Part shown: piece after piece, positions 1-11,574 of the stretch
Layout of the letters: each line of letters starts with the position of its first letter
Position numbering within the stretch: the first letter of the stretch is position 1
Origin: Dasypus novemcinctus
Lineage: Eukaryota; Chordata; Mammalia; Cingulata; Dasypodidae
Reading direction: 5' to 3'
DNA: 64,000 nt
Assembly: GCF_030445035.2 (NCBI RefSeq)
Contig: NC_080698.1
Span: 6,372,038-6,436,037 of the forward strand
Notes under the pieces: generated by a model
What the model was told of the DNA's origin: nothing
The model's input: the letters and a program-made list of their open reading frames with translations, nothing else
Databases searched by the model: none
Program-made: the position numbers and the translations under genes

Positions 1-555
1 AGTGGATGGGGACTCAACATCCTACTGACATGGCCAAATCAACACCCTCATCATAATTTAATCAAGTAAAAGTGAAACCTCTGAATTTAATATGATCTAA
101 TAGGGAAGCGGACTTGGCCCAGTGGTTAGGGCATCCGTCTACCATATGGGAGGTCCGCGGTTCAAACCCCGGGCCTCCTTGACCCGTGTGGAGCTGGCCC
201 ACGCGCAGTGCTGATGTGTGCAAGGAGTGCCCTGCCACGCAGGGGTGTCCCCCGCGTAGGGGAGCCCCACGCGCAAGGAGTGCGCCCCGTAAGGAGAGCC
301 GCCCAGCGTGAAAGAAAGTGCAGCCTGCCCAGGAATGGCGCCGCCCACACTTCCCGTGCAGCTGACAACAGAAGCGGACAAAGAAACAAGACGCAGCAAA
401 TAGACACAGAGAACAGACAACTGGGAAGGGGGGAGGGAATTAAAAAAAAATATATATATATATATATGATCTAATATACCCAGAGGAACAGACCGGTTTA
501 CAAACACAGTCTAGTATCTATTTTTGGAATTCATAAACAATACCAAACTGCTACA
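1..555 (-). mobile_element. ERVL-type LTR fragment, split by a SINE
   Basis: The ends of this stretch (1-102 and 477-555) match the 5' part of the LTRs seen at 33.4 and 38.8-39.3 kb: the words 'gactcaac...catggcc', 'atctatttttggaattcata' and 'ccaaactgctaca' are shared. On the - strand it starts TGTAGCAG. It is a truncated fossil LTR that extends past the window edge. A DAS SINE has inserted at 103-463. Confidence 0.7.
103..463 (+). mobile_element. DAS-III-like tRNA-derived SINE
   Basis: The head is gggaagcggacttggccc, followed by a B-box-like 'cggttcaaaccccgg', the body shared by all long DAS copies ('gcgcaaggagtgc', 'cagcctgcccagga') and an A/TA-rich tail. A perfect 13-bp target duplication, atatgatctaata, flanks it at 90-102 and 464-476, which marks an L1-mobilised insertion of modest age. 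Confidence 0.93.
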
Positions 556-816
556 TCACTTCTGTTTATTAACTAAGAACAAAAACGGTTTTGTTAGTAA
601 TATTAATTTTGCTAAGTTTTTCCACTTTTCCAGCAGTTGAGCTAATTCCATTTGGGATTTCTTTCATACATCAAATCAGGTTGCAAGATAGTATTGAGAT
701 TTGAAGACTCATCTTTAGGTTACCTTCTCTTGTTACCCAGTTTGTAACAGGCGAACGGCAAATTTGATTTACAAGCTGTTAGGCACCAGGATACTGACAA
801 AATTAATGCAAGTTCA

Positions 817-1207
817 GGGAAGCGGATGTGGCTAAACTGATAGAGTGTCCGCCTATTACATGGGAGGTTCAAGGTTCAAACCCAGGGCCTCCTGTCCTGT
901 GTGGTGAGCTGGCCCACATGCAGTGCTGATGTGCGCAAGGAGTGCCGTGCCATGCAGGGGCGCCCCTGCGTAGGGGTGCTCCATATGCAAGGATTGTGCC
1001 CCGCAAGGAGAGCCGCCCTGTGTGAAAAAAGTGCAGCCCACCCAGGAGTGGCGCTGCACACACAGAGAGCTGATGCAGCAAGATGACGCAACAAAGAGAG
1101 ACAGATTCCCGGTGCTGTCGAGAATACAAGCGAACACAGAAGAACACACAGTGAATGGACACAGAGCAGATGGGAGGGGGGAGGAGAGAGAAATAAATAT
1201 TTAAAAA
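817..1207 (+). mobile_element. DAS-III-like SINE (first of a head-to-tail pair)
   Basis: Full-length copy with head gggaagcggatgtggc and tail aaataaatatttaaaaa. The duplication gcaagttca at 808-816 recurs only after the second SINE (1595-1603), so the second copy landed in the tail of this one. Confidence 0.9.
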
Positions 1208-1573
1208 GGGAAACGGACTTGGCCCAGTGGTTAGGGCGTCTGTCTACCACATGGGAGGTCAGCGGTTCAAACCCCAGGCCTCCTTGACCCGTGTGGAGCT
1301 GGCCCATGCGCAGTGCTGATGCGCGCAAGGAGTGCCCTGCCATGCAGGGGTGTCCCCCACGTAGGGGAGCCCCACGTGCAAGGAGTGCGCCTCGTAGGGA
1401 GAGCCGCCCAGTGCGAAAGAAAGAGCAGCCTGCCCAGGAATGGCGCCGCCCACACTTCCTGTGCCGCTGACGACAACAGAAGCGGACAAAGAAATAAGAC
1501 GCAGCAAATAGACACAGAGAACAGACAACTGGGGGGGGGGGGGGGAGAATTAAATAAATCTTTAAAAAAAAGG
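1208..1573 (+). mobile_element. DAS-III-like SINE (second of the pair)
   Basis: Head gggaaacggacttggccc, a 13-base G run near 1530 and tail aaatctttaaaaaaaa. It is flanked by similar A-rich words (tatttaaaaa / tattaaaaaa), consistent with insertion into the poly(A) tail of the preceding SINE. Confidence 0.9.
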
Positions 1574-2400
1574 TATTAAAAAAAAGGGAATAAAGCAAGT
1601 TCAGGTTAGAACAGAAGGAAGAATCTTTACATGCTTGCTTAGTATAGGGAAAGACCCAACTTTAGAATCACCTTCATACAAAGTGTCCACTCGCAGCAGA
1701 ACCCTCGCCTGGAACCCTCCAGCTCCATTCCTCCAGGAGAATCCCCAGGCAGCTGCTAGGCTGGGACCTGAGGGTCCGGGGAAGCCCCGCGCCGGCGGGA
1801 CACGAGTCGGGGCTGCTCTGGGGCTGCATCCCCACCAGTTACCTTGCGCAAGGGGTAAAGTCCTGTGGGCTTTTCTCTGGAAGGATTGGCGAGTTGCAAG
1901 GGGATTGGCAAGGAACTGGGAGGCCTTTCTCCAGGAACTTTTTTATGACGGGCCAGAGGCTTTTAACAGCTTCCTCCTTGAGGGGGTACTGCTTCAGATG
2001 GCCTGTTCTACTGGGGAGAGGTTTAATAAAAGCCCAGCTCTTGGTTCCCCATCCACTCCCCTTTAGACACAAGGCTAGAGGTCCCGAGTGGCAGGTCAGT
2101 ACTGAATAAGTGGCTCCACTGCGTGTCAAGGGTCACCAAGGCGCCTCCTGGCTGATGGTTCACACCTGGCTTCAGGCCCCTTGGGCCATGCCTGGGGCCG
2201 GGGGTCAGCGCACCTGTGTGGTGGGGCAGCTCGGGGCCCAGGGCCTGCCTCTCCGTGCTTGCAGGTTCCTGCTGATGCCGGAGCATGAAGTCAGGAGGCC
2301 CACAGGTAACAAGGGTCCTTTAACAGCGCAGTGAACAGGTGAGCCTGCTGGCGGGCCCTGCGCCTGCCCCTCCTCACCTGCTCCTCAGTGCCTCTGTCTT

Positions 2401-2826
2401 TTTTTAAAATAATATATACTTTTTAAAAATTTCTTATTTCTCTCCCCTTCCCCCCCCCACCCCTGTTGTCTGCTCTCTCTGTCCATTCTCTGTGTGTTTT
2501 TCTGTGTCCGCTTCTATACTTGTCAGCAGCACTGGGAATCTGTGTTTCTTTTTGTTGCATCATCTTGCTGCATCAGCTCTCTGTGTGTGCGGTGCCACTC
2601 CTGGGCAGGCTGCACTTTTCACGTGGGGTGGCTCTCCTTGTGGGGTGCACTCCTTGCGCGTGGGGCTCCCCTATGCAATGGACACCCCTGCGTGGCAGGG
2701 CACTCCTTGCACCCATCAGCAGAGCGCGTGGGCCAGCCCACCACATGTGTCAGGAAGCCCTGGGTCGAACCACGGACCTCCCATGTGGTAGGCGGATGCT
2801 CTGTCCACTGAGCCACATCTGCTTCC
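2401..2826 (-). mobile_element. DAS-III-like SINE
   Basis: Reverse-oriented full copy. It is flanked by ctcagtgcctctgtctt (2384-2400) and ctcagtggctcggtctt (2827-2843), a 17-bp duplication with two differences. Confidence 0.9.
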
Positions 2827-3439
2827 CTCAGTGGCTCGGTCTTGAGTGTTGAAAACTGCCAAGGCTGTTTCTAAAGGGAGTTAATGGAAGTTGGGGGCCA
2901 GGCAAAGTTCCTGCAGCTTCCTGCGGATGTCCGAGGCAGACTGGCTAAGAGAGCAAGTCCCGTGGAGGAGCACTCCTTCCCTGGAGCAGGCGCTATCAGA
3001 GGGTGTTTTTGTATGTCCCCTACCGGCCTTCCTCGGAATGAGGGTTGGGTTTAGGTCCTGCCTCTTGGTGATCTCCCTGAGCTTGTTCTGACTGGCCGGT
3101 TGGTAGAGCACTTCCTTTGAGGAGTGACCACGTGGCCTCTGGCCCTCGGAGCTGCCTGTCCCCTCCTTCCCTCTTACACAGGAGGTTTAACTGGAATTCA
3201 GGGTCCCATTCAGAGGCCACTCTTGGCCGTCTCCTGGTTTGTACTGTGGCTACTTGGTGCGGCAGGTAAAGGTGTCGCCTCTTCCTTTTTAGACCATCAG
3301 TAGGTCGGTTGTCCCACTTCCTGAGGGGACAGCCCAGCAGGGAGTGTGCAGGAATGCTGGGGAAGCACCCGTTATCCTGGGGGAGGATGGACGCGTCCAT
3401 CAGTCTTGGGGGTGTCCCACTCCTGGACCTGGCTGAGAG

Positions 3440-4010
3440 GAAATTGCTCACCGCCCAGCGTCCTGGGGTTCAGGCACCGCTCACCGCCCAGCGTCCTGGG
3501 GTTCAGGCCCCGCTCACCACCCAGCGTCCTGGGGTTCAGGCCCCGCTCTCCGCCCAGCGTCCTGGGGTTCAGGCCCCGCTCACCGCCCAGCGTCCTGGGG
3601 TTCAGGCCCCGCTCTCCGCCCAGCATCCTGGGGTTCAGGGTCCCGCTCACCGCCCAGCGTCCTGGTGTTCAGGCCTTGCTCTCCGCCCAGCGTCCTGGGG
3701 TTCAGGCCCCGCTCACCACCCAGCGTCCTGGGGTTCAGGCCCTGCTCACCACCCAGCGTCCTGGGGTTCAGGCCCCACTCACCACCCAGCATCCTGGGGT
3801 TCAGGCCCCGCTCACCGCCCAGCGTCCTGGGGTTCAGGCCCCGCTCACCACCCAGCGTCCTGGGATTCAGGGCCTGCTCTCCGCCCAGCGTCCTGGGGTT
3901 CAGGCCCCACCCACTGCCCCAGCGTCCTGGGGTTCAGGCCCTGCTCACCGCCTAGCATCCTGGGGTTCAGGGGCCCCATTTACTGTTCCAATGTTCTGGG
4001 GATCGGGAGC
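3440..4010 (+). repeat. 33-bp minisatellite
   Basis: A unit of 33 bp (key words cagcgtcctggggttcagg, then ccccgctcaccgcc) is repeated about 16 times, with a degenerate last copy near 3975-4010. Because 33 is a multiple of three, all frames stay open over long distances and give false 11-residue repeat proteins. Confidence 0.95.
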
Positions 4011-4491
4011 TGCTCACTGGGTGTCCCCACGGCCTTTGAGGTCTTGGGAGATGTTGGGGTACTGTTCCCAGACCTAAGCCTCCAAGCTGGACTTCCTCGA
4101 TGGGAGAGGGACTGGGTAGAGTGCCTTCTTTCAGCTGACTTTTGCAGAGGTCTTAGGAAGTGGCTGTGAGAGACAGCTCATCTGATGGCTACTGCTGGGC
4201 TGAGGTTTACAGCTAAACGAGACATTAACAAGCACATTAAGAGGCTAGAGACTGATGGTTCTGTGGCTGCAAGGAGACAGCCTTGGGGACCCCGAAGGTA
4301 ATGGTAACGGATTAACAAGTATCTCAGGGCCTCCTGAGAATTGAGGAAGGAACAAACATCTGGGCATCCAAGGGTGGGAGTCTGGGGGGTGCCTCGCTAA
4401 TAAGACAAAAGAGGACACAGACAGGCTCGGATTCAAAGCCTAGACTCCCCAGTCTTCGTCAGATGTCGGGGAGTGTCACTGGCCTTGGTGC

Positions 4492-5640
4492 CTCCTGGCT
4501 GGCTCGCCAAATATGTTAGCAAAACGCTCCGGGTTCTAGGTTTCTAGGTTCTTGGCTTTATTGCCAGAATGAATTCAGAGATGTGCCCGTTTAGAGGCCA
4601 ATAAAAAGAGTTTATTAGAAAATGCGAAAAGGGAAGCAAATGTGGCTTAAGCAGTTGGGCACCCGCCTACCACATGGGAGGTCCTGGGTTTGGTTCCTGG
4701 TGCCTCCTAAAGAAGACGAGCAAGACAGCGAACTGACATGACAGGGCTGGCGTGGTGAGCTGACGCAACAAGGTGATGCAGCAAAGAGACACAACAAGGA
4801 AACACAATGAGAGATACAACAAGTGGCACCAGAGGTGGCTCAAGCCCTTGGGCACCTCCCTCCCACATGGAAGGTCCCAGGTTTGGTTCTCGATGCCTCC
4901 TGAAAAGAAGATGAGCACACAATGAACAGACACAGAGAGCAGACAGTGAGCACAAACAATGGGAGTGGGGGGGTAAATAAAATAAATCTTTAAAAAAACT
5001 ACAACCAAAAAAAAAAAACAAGAAAAAGAAAAAAGTACACACCTGAGACATGGGTGCAGGCTGTGCTATAGGGTGAGCCACTTGTGTGGGGCCCCGAGGT
5101 AGATCTTTTTAAGGCCCTTCCTCTTCCCCCCATATGAAGGCGGGCTCTCAACGGCCTGCTGCCCTGATTGCCTGCCTTCTGCCTTCACCTGTCAGCTTTC
5201 AAGGAGCCAGTGGGGCGCCTTTCTGTGTGGAGTTATCTGGGGCTTCTTTTGAGCCCAAGTGGGACCTTGTCACCTGGGTCCTGGCGAGATTGTCCACCTA
5301 AGGGCTGTGGCTTTGTTCTCAGCTGCCTTCCCTTGGCGGGTTCCGGGCAAGGTCTCGTGGCTGTGCCCCCACCCCCGCTTCCTATACTAACCTGCCGCAA
5401 GATGATGTTGAATTTGGGGGTGATTTGGTTGCATGTTCTTAGAGCAGAATTGCGTGTATGAGCACACTGCTTGGACATGACATCCCGTCTGGCCTGAGTG
5501 CACTTTTTGGTCACTCCTTCAGCAAAGTAGCCTTTGTTGCTAAGGTGGTAAGCCTGGTTTAGAGTCAGGCCAACCAGGGGACTAAGGAAGGGGTGGCCTA
5601 GAAGTCTTGGCATCAACAAATAGTGCAGCTAACTCCTTGC
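4492..5640 (-). mobile_element. Class I (gamma-like) ERV remnant: LTR and tRNA-Arg primer site
   Basis: On the - strand an LTR-like sequence ends ...GCTAACA at 4514 (+ strand tgttagc). It is followed by a primer-binding site at 4492-4509 that equals the complement of the 3' end of tRNA-Arg plus CCA over 18 bases. A poly(A) signal (TCTAATAAACTC) and a TATA-like word (CTTAAAAAG, near 5110) fit an LTR. A dimeric SINE sits inside at 4631-4998. The left part of internal sequence may continue below 4490. No recognisable viral gene remains: a broken fossil. The outer end near 5640 is a guess. Confidence 0.6.
4631..4998 (+). mobile_element. Dimeric DAS (DAS-II-like) SINE
   Basis: Two tRNA-like heads in tandem (4631 gggaagcaaatgtggctt and about 4828 cagaggtggctcaagc), each followed by 'ggttcctggtgcctcc'-type sequence. 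The tail is aaataaatctttaaaaaa. It differs from the long DAS type by lacking the gcgcaaggagtgc body. Confidence 0.85.
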
Positions 5641-8310
5641 CATTGCTTGACTCAGCGTCTTTCAGTATGCATTCTTGCCCGTCATCACATTTGGGTTGTG
5701 CCTTAGCCCAGGGCTCAACAGCCCTCCGTGGCATTCAGTTCTCTTTTTTGGTATATGTGTGTTGAGGGCGCACGGAATCCACTTTGTCAGTGGCTGACGA
5801 TGTCCAGATCTGAATAAGTCTCTGAACTTTTGTAAAAGGAGCTTCCGGGAAAGATGGACTTGCGTGCCCAGGGCGTAAAGGAGTGAGTGCCACCTAGGAG
5901 AGAAGCAGGGAAGCACTGTGCAGGGGCTACGTAGGAATGCGATTCAGCTCGACAGGCCAAGGCTAGGCTATGGCCGCTACTCTGAAGGCACTTCGTGTCA
6001 CCAGCAGAGGCAACCAAAGCCCAGATGACCAGTGCTGCCATAGCATGGCACATTCATGCCCGGGGGCGAACACACCAATGCCGTCACTTCCACACCCACA
6101 TGCTTCCAGGGGCAAGACGCCCCGCCTGGCCCTGCCCAGTTCCGTGGCTGCTGTCGCCTGGCTCCCAGGAGCAGCACCACTGGCTGGTTTCTTACATGAG
6201 CCTTAGAGACAAGTAGTGATTGCAGAACCCTGCCACCTTCATGCGTCTCTCCTAATGGGCGCCAACAGTGCTGAGCCTGCCAGGAAAGGAATGCAGTTTG
6301 CCCAGAACTGATGTGTTTCTTGGCTTGAGAGCAACCTAGAATTGTACATGAAATAATTAAACAAAAAGGAGTTCTGATGCCTCTGACTGCCGGGGTAGTT
6401 TCAATTTCATAGCAATGGTGCCCTCTGTTACTTTTGCTGCTTGCTAGGTCCAGAAGCACCAGCTGTTCTTTTGTTCATCCTACACGCACACACCCACACA
6501 CACAGAGTTTCATAGCCATTAAAAAGAAGGGAGAGGAGGGGCATGGGAGGACGTCCTGGGGTGTTGGGAATATTTTATATTTTGATTTGAGTTTGTGTTA
6601 CATAGGTCCTTTGTTAAAAGTCATTGAGTGGTAGACTTAGGATTTATGCGTTTCACTGTTTGTAAATTGTACATTAAAAAAAGAACAGTAAACAAATCTT
6701 GAACAGTAAACAAATCTTAATGAGATCCACCGGAATTGTTTGGCGTGAAGTGGACTGAGGTCCACCACTTACTTTGAAAAGCTTCAAAATTAAGATGGAT
6801 GGTTGGACTGTGAGAGGGATGGATGGCAGTGCTAACAGCTGGAGACTTGATCTGAGCAAAAGCAGCTTCTTCTCTCCCCATGCATCTTTAAAGCCAATTC
6901 CTGAGACCCGAGGGTTTCAAAGAGAGAAAGAGTTTTTTTGGTTGTGCAAGCAGTGGAGCACAGTGGTCTCATGGCCAGAAACGGCCTCTCGGATCTGCAG
7001 AAATTCTAGTGTTTTATAACGTCAGGATGCTAATTAGTAATTAGGCTGAAGTTTGCACAGGTTCTTTCCTTAATAATCATTAAGGGGCTGAGCCAGGATG
7101 GGGGTGGGTATGGGGGGGTGAGTTACAAAGTTACAACAATTGTGGAGATCCAGGCATCTGGGAGAGAGGATACCTTACGCCGAGAGGAGGTCCGCTGGAA
7201 AGTTTTTCATGTGGATGTCAAACGGGAAGCTGGAGTGGTCACCTTTCCAACAGAAATGCCCGTACACCAGGGTCAGCGCTGGATCCCTCCTTAGTGGCCC
7301 GAGCAGTTGGAAATGGCCACATACGAAGGGTGAAGTCAGCCCCGCCAGCTTCAGTAATTTCAGATCTTAACCCTTTTGGCGCACTTAAAAAGCATCTGTG
7401 TAATATTTCAGTAATCGTAATTATTTACTGGTTCCTAACCTTCAGTTGCAGAATTGAGGCGGTGGGTTTACGCTTGCTCACTGGATCACTCCTTCAGCTT
7501 TTCTGCACGTTTGACGTTTTTCGTAATAAAGTGTTGACGCCGAAGAACTGCCGGGAACCGATGCTTGTGCTCCCCAGAACTGCCCCGGGCGCCAGCTGCT
7601 CAGGTGCCAAGTGCCGGTCGCCTCACCTGCTCCTCGCCCGGCTGGCGGGGGGCGCCCAGGGGGGATGTGCTTTCCTTGAAAGGCGATGCCATTTGTCGCC
7701 TGGGAATTGTAGGGACCCCAGACATAGCATGTTCGATCCTGTAGAGGCCCCAGCACCGGAGGCCAAGAGCTCTGGGACCCGCGCTCGTGTGGGCTGGTGT
7801 GGGGAGGGACGGGGGCGCAGCCTGGTGGCCCCGGGGAGCCCAGGGCGTGGAGGAAGGGCCCGGCTGGACGGCAGCGGGGCTGGAGGTTGGCGCCCGTGGC
7901 CTTCCGTGTGAAGAGGTGCGTCCACTGAGGCCTAACTGGGACGGTGTGGCCGAGATGGCTCGGCTCACGACGGTCACTCTGCAGGCTTTTGGGCTGTGTC
8001 CTGTGGACAGTGGGAGCCCGAGCGCCCCGGGCAGGAGGGGAGCTGATGAGCGCAGCCATCCCGGGGGTGGGCGGCACGAGGCGGAGGAGAGCCTGGGGTC
8101 CCGAGGCTGAGGTCCAGCCCGGGGCGTGCTCTGCAGCGGGAAGGACTGATGGTTGAGAGGGTGGGGGAGAGGGGGAGTGAGAGGAAGACGTTTCCAAGGA
8201 GTAATGCGGTGGGACGCGGGGAGGGGCCGCCCGGGGCGCTGCGGGCACCTGTCTGCACCCCTTTTCCTGTCTCGCCCGCCTGACGCAGTGCTGTGTTCTC
8301 GCCCTCGCAG

Positions 8311-8412
8311 GAGCCTGTGTGAAATGCAGCAAGGGGGTCTTCGGGACCGGCCAGGCCTGCCAGGCCATGGGGAACCTCTACCACGACGCGTGCTTCACCT
8401 GCGCAGCCTGCA
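8311..8412 (+). CDS. LIMD1: LIMD1 coding exon 2 (first half of LIM1)
   Basis: The exon reads GACVKCSKGVFGTGQACQAM and continues to ...CFTCAAC; the first glycine codon is split, with one base from the upstream exon. It carries the first zinc-binding half of LIM1: Cys-x2-Cys (CVKC), the spacer, His-x2-Cys (HDAC) and the following Cys-x2-Cys pair (CAAC). The acceptor is 'ccctcgcag' and the donor 'gtaagt' at 8413. One base (A) of the next codon is left at the 3' end and is completed by exon 3. This LIM finger is used in protein-protein contacts, not DNA binding. No key ligand is missing. The surrounding sequence is GC-rich, in contrast to the AT-richer later introns. Confidence 0.95.
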
Positions 8413-9317
8413 GTAAGTGCGGGGCTGGGGCGGGGGGCGCGGGGGGCTGGCCTCATCCTTCCCGCACGGACCCCTGGCCACAGCCTCCCCAGCCCCACGG
8501 AAGGCAGGACGGGGTTCCGGAGCAGTTCCTGCCCCGGGCGTGAGGCCCGCCAGGGCCAGGCGACTCCTCTCTGAGTAACAAAGTCTGCCGGGACCGTTTG
8601 GGGATAGGTTGGAGCGGGGTTTGGAGCTGTCCCTGATGACATCGGGCTTACGTGGCACCCCAGAGGCTCCGGCCGGGTGGCAGGGAGCACGCCGGGGTCC
8701 CCGGCGTCTGTCCCACCCTAGGGCCCGGCCCCCCGGGGACGGTTCGCCCAGCACAGCCCAGCGCGAGTTGGGGGTGCCCGTGAGAGGTGCTGCACGCGCG
8801 TCCCTGCCCGTGGCCACGCCTGGGCATCTGCTCGGGACGAGCGTTAGGGCTTCACAGCACGTTGGGAGATGGGCCTGGGCGCAGCGCGGCAAAGTGCTCG
8901 TGGGCCGATGGCCGATGGCCGCTGCCCGCAGGGCAAGGCGCATGGCCAAGGCTGGCCCAGCCGAGGACTGCGCTTCATTCTCTGGCCTCGACCACAGCTT
9001 AACTTTGGGCAGCCTTTTTGGAAAATATCCTGTCGATGTTCCCAAATGCTCTATGAAGACAAGCAGATGTCAATGTTTAAAAAGCGTAACAGTACTAACC
9101 TGGCCGGGGAGGTAGCAGGACCAGGAAGGGGCCCTTCCCAGGGCGAGGCTCGTCGGCTGCACTCCGACGTGCTGAGCCCTGCGAGTTCCCCAGGTGTGGG
9201 AAAGTCGGCTGCTTCCTTCGAGGTAGTGGGTGTCTGCGTTCGTGCTCTCCCTGAAAGAAAAGAAAGCCTAACAGAGCCACAGAGTGTCGGGGTGAAAGAG
9301 CCCTTACTGGCCCCCCT

Positions 9318-9500
9318 GGCCCAGCGGCTCTCAAGCCTGCTGCTCCTCGGAGGCTCTGGGGAGATTTTGAAAACCAGGGATGCCCTGGCCCCACCCTGCC
9401 CTGTGGCCTCAGGACCTCCCGGGGAGGGGGGTTTCTAGAGTGGGCCGTGTGGACTTTTTCAGAGCCCTCCAGGTTACTTGGGTGTGTAGCTGGGGCCAAG
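9318..9500 (+). mobile_element. Possible MER5-type (hAT-Charlie) DNA transposon remnant
   Basis: The segment 'cagcggctctcaagcctgctg...gggagattttgaaaacca...tgccctggccccacc' has the layout of mammal-wide short hAT elements. It is decayed, and the family name is uncertain. Confidence 0.4.
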
Positions 9501-11084
9501 CACCTGATTTCATGCAGGCTCCTCATTTTAGAAGATTTCCTGAGAAGAGAGGGACCAGCCCCCAGCTGGCACGGGCACAGCCTCCTTATTCCCAGGGCGG
9601 GCCTGGACCTGCCCCCCGCCCGCCAAGCCTCACAGCCTGGGCGTATGCGCCCTTAACCGTGCCCTTTTGTCGGTGCTGCAGTCGCCCTTGACACTCGTGC
9701 CTGAGTTGACTGTACACACTGCTCAGCATTCACCTTCGTGAAAAGGTGGGAAGTATGATGAAAGACTTTGAGGTGGATCAAAAGTGTACCGTGTGTCCTC
9801 AGTGGAAAACTAGGAGTCGTGGGCTCTGAATCTGTGGGGTCTCCGGGCCTTTCATCCTCTTTGGTGGTTGCTGATGGCAGTGAGATGATTTGTGTCCGTA
9901 GCCCTGTAAGCAGTGCCTGGAAACGCAGCTGATTATTGCCCAGTGCATACTGACTTTGCATCTGTTAAGAAAAATTATTTCAGCGTTCCTGATGGCCTAC
10001 GTGTGGCCCTTTGAGTTCTCCCAGGGCACCCTCTTACTGGTTTCCTCCTTAATTAAGGAGTTAAATAAAATCTTTGACATGTTTGTGCTGCATCTGTAGG
10101 AGATTTGTGATTCTACCCTCTTTTTAAAATCATCTGTTAACACCTTTGACTCCTTCAGCTGTTTCTCAGTGTTGGCTCTGTTTCCCAGGAAAAAGGAAAT
10201 AAGTGGTAGAGTCTTTTTCCATATCAAGAATTGCCACTTGAGCTAGGAAAGCTGTGGGGGTAAGAAGCAAACCTGTCAGTGAACCAGGTGCTCCGTCTGC
10301 AGCTGTGGGAGCACTCACCTGCCCCCAGGTGTTGGGTTAACCCTGCTGCCCTGCTGACAAGCACAGCCACTGCAGGAAGCCTGAGCTCATGGGGTGGTGC
10401 CCGGCCGAGCAGGTGGGCTGGCCCCTGCTGCTCCCTTCCTGCCTGGCCACAGTCCTCCGGGTTCTCTCCTGGCCCGGCCACGTCCCTCCCTCTGTCCATC
10501 CCTGAAGGCCCCGCTCAGGGCCTCCTACAGGAAGCCTGCCCTGCTCCCTGCTGGAAGGAACCCCTGCTCCTGAACTGGGCGCGCCCTTCCTTCCGGTTGA
10601 TCTCAGGTGCACCCCACGCCGGGTGTCTGGAGCCAGCCAACCAGGCGCTGGCGCGGTGTCGCTCAGGCCCGGGACTCCGCCAGCGTGAGCGCGAGCGCGT
10701 GCCGGGTCTCACGAGCACGCCGCAGCCTCTGCAGGCGCAGGAGGCAGTTGGGGTGGTGGGAGACCCTGGCCAGTGGCTGAGTGGCTTTTCTCGAATGCTC
10801 CAGGTCGTTCGCCTTTGTTCCGTTGACCGCTTGCTGCCCCTTTGACGTGGCTTTTGGCAGGAGAAGGCCCTGGGGTCTGTCTTGGCTCTGCTGTGTCCCT
10901 GGGTTGGGGGCTCCTCCAGGCCACCCCTTTATAGGAGAGAGCAGAGGCCTAGCAGTGGAGCTGGCACCGGAATCCAGGCCTCCGGAGTCTAGACTATGCT
11001 GGAAATTTCCCAGTTTTCCGGTTCTCTCTGATTTACTTCCCCCTTGCTGAGCTAGAGAGGTGTTTGCTTTGTTCATCATCCTTT

Positions 11085-11274
11085 CGTTTTTTAAATTTGT
11101 TTTATCTATTTATTTCTCCCCCACTCGTCATTTGCGCTCACTGTCTGTTCTCTGTGTCTGTTCATTGTGTGGGCATCTTTTTGCGCATCATTTTTTAGGA
11201 GGCACCGGGAATCAAACCCGGAACCTCCCATGTGGGAGGGAGGTGCCCCATGGCTTGAGCCACCTCCACTCCCT
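11085..11274 (-). mobile_element. Monomeric DAS SINE (short type)
   Basis: Reverse-oriented tRNA head (ggagtggaggtggctcaagc on the - strand) with the ggcaccgggaatcaaacccgg word. It is flanked by imperfect 'tcatcatcctttcgttttt' / 'tccatcattttcttttta'. Confidence 0.8.
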
Positions 11275-11574
11275 CCATCATTTTCTTTTTAAGTAAACTT
11301 TATTTCAATTTCAGTAGATAAAATAATAGTCAAAAGGCAGCTTAACAAATGGAGAATCATTACTCTAAAATAAATTCTTTCCAGGCACATCTACCTCATT
11401 TAATGCTAAAAACAAACTCTGTTGTTTCTCCACTGTTTGTTCAGAAAGATGAATAAATGAGGACAGATTAGTTAAATGACATGACCAAAGTCTCCTTGTT
11501 AAATGAAGAAAAAGAAGAAAAAAATGCTAAATCATATTCATATCTCATAATACTAAATCCATATTCTTTTTTTT

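Larger units (their letters stand above)
1..8310 (+). other. LIMD1: LIMD1 intron 1, distal part
   Basis: This stretch is non-coding. It holds an ERVL-type LTR fragment with a SINE inside (1-555), a head-to-tail SINE pair (817-1573), a SINE (2401-2826), a 33-bp minisatellite (3440-4010) and a class I ERV LTR with a dimeric SINE inside it (4492 to about 5640). In 556-807, 1604-2383, 2844-3430 and 5640-8270 I see no gene. The last of these becomes CpG-rich from about 7550 towards the exon. The intron ends in a normal acceptor, 'tctcgccctcgcag', at 8310. Confidence 0.85.

Noticed and set aside
103-180. tRNA-Ala-like sequences at many SINE heads
   Set aside because: They have A- and B-box-like words but lack the paired stems of a tRNA and continue into SINE bodies. 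Only 54504-54576 forms a full cloverleaf.
876-1598. Open frames of 80-240 codons antisense to SINEs, recurring at every DAS copy
   Set aside because: The same peptides (for example GTPCAHQHCAWAS) appear at each copy, so they come from the SINE consensus and not from genes.
3309-4169. Open frames of 286 and 243 codons with 11-residue repeats
   Set aside because: They are translations of the 33-bp minisatellite, open in several frames at once. No splice or start context supports a gene.
7478-9045. Overlapping long frames on both strands around LIMD1 exon 2
   Set aside because: Same GC effect. Only the 102 bases of exon 2 make a conserved protein.
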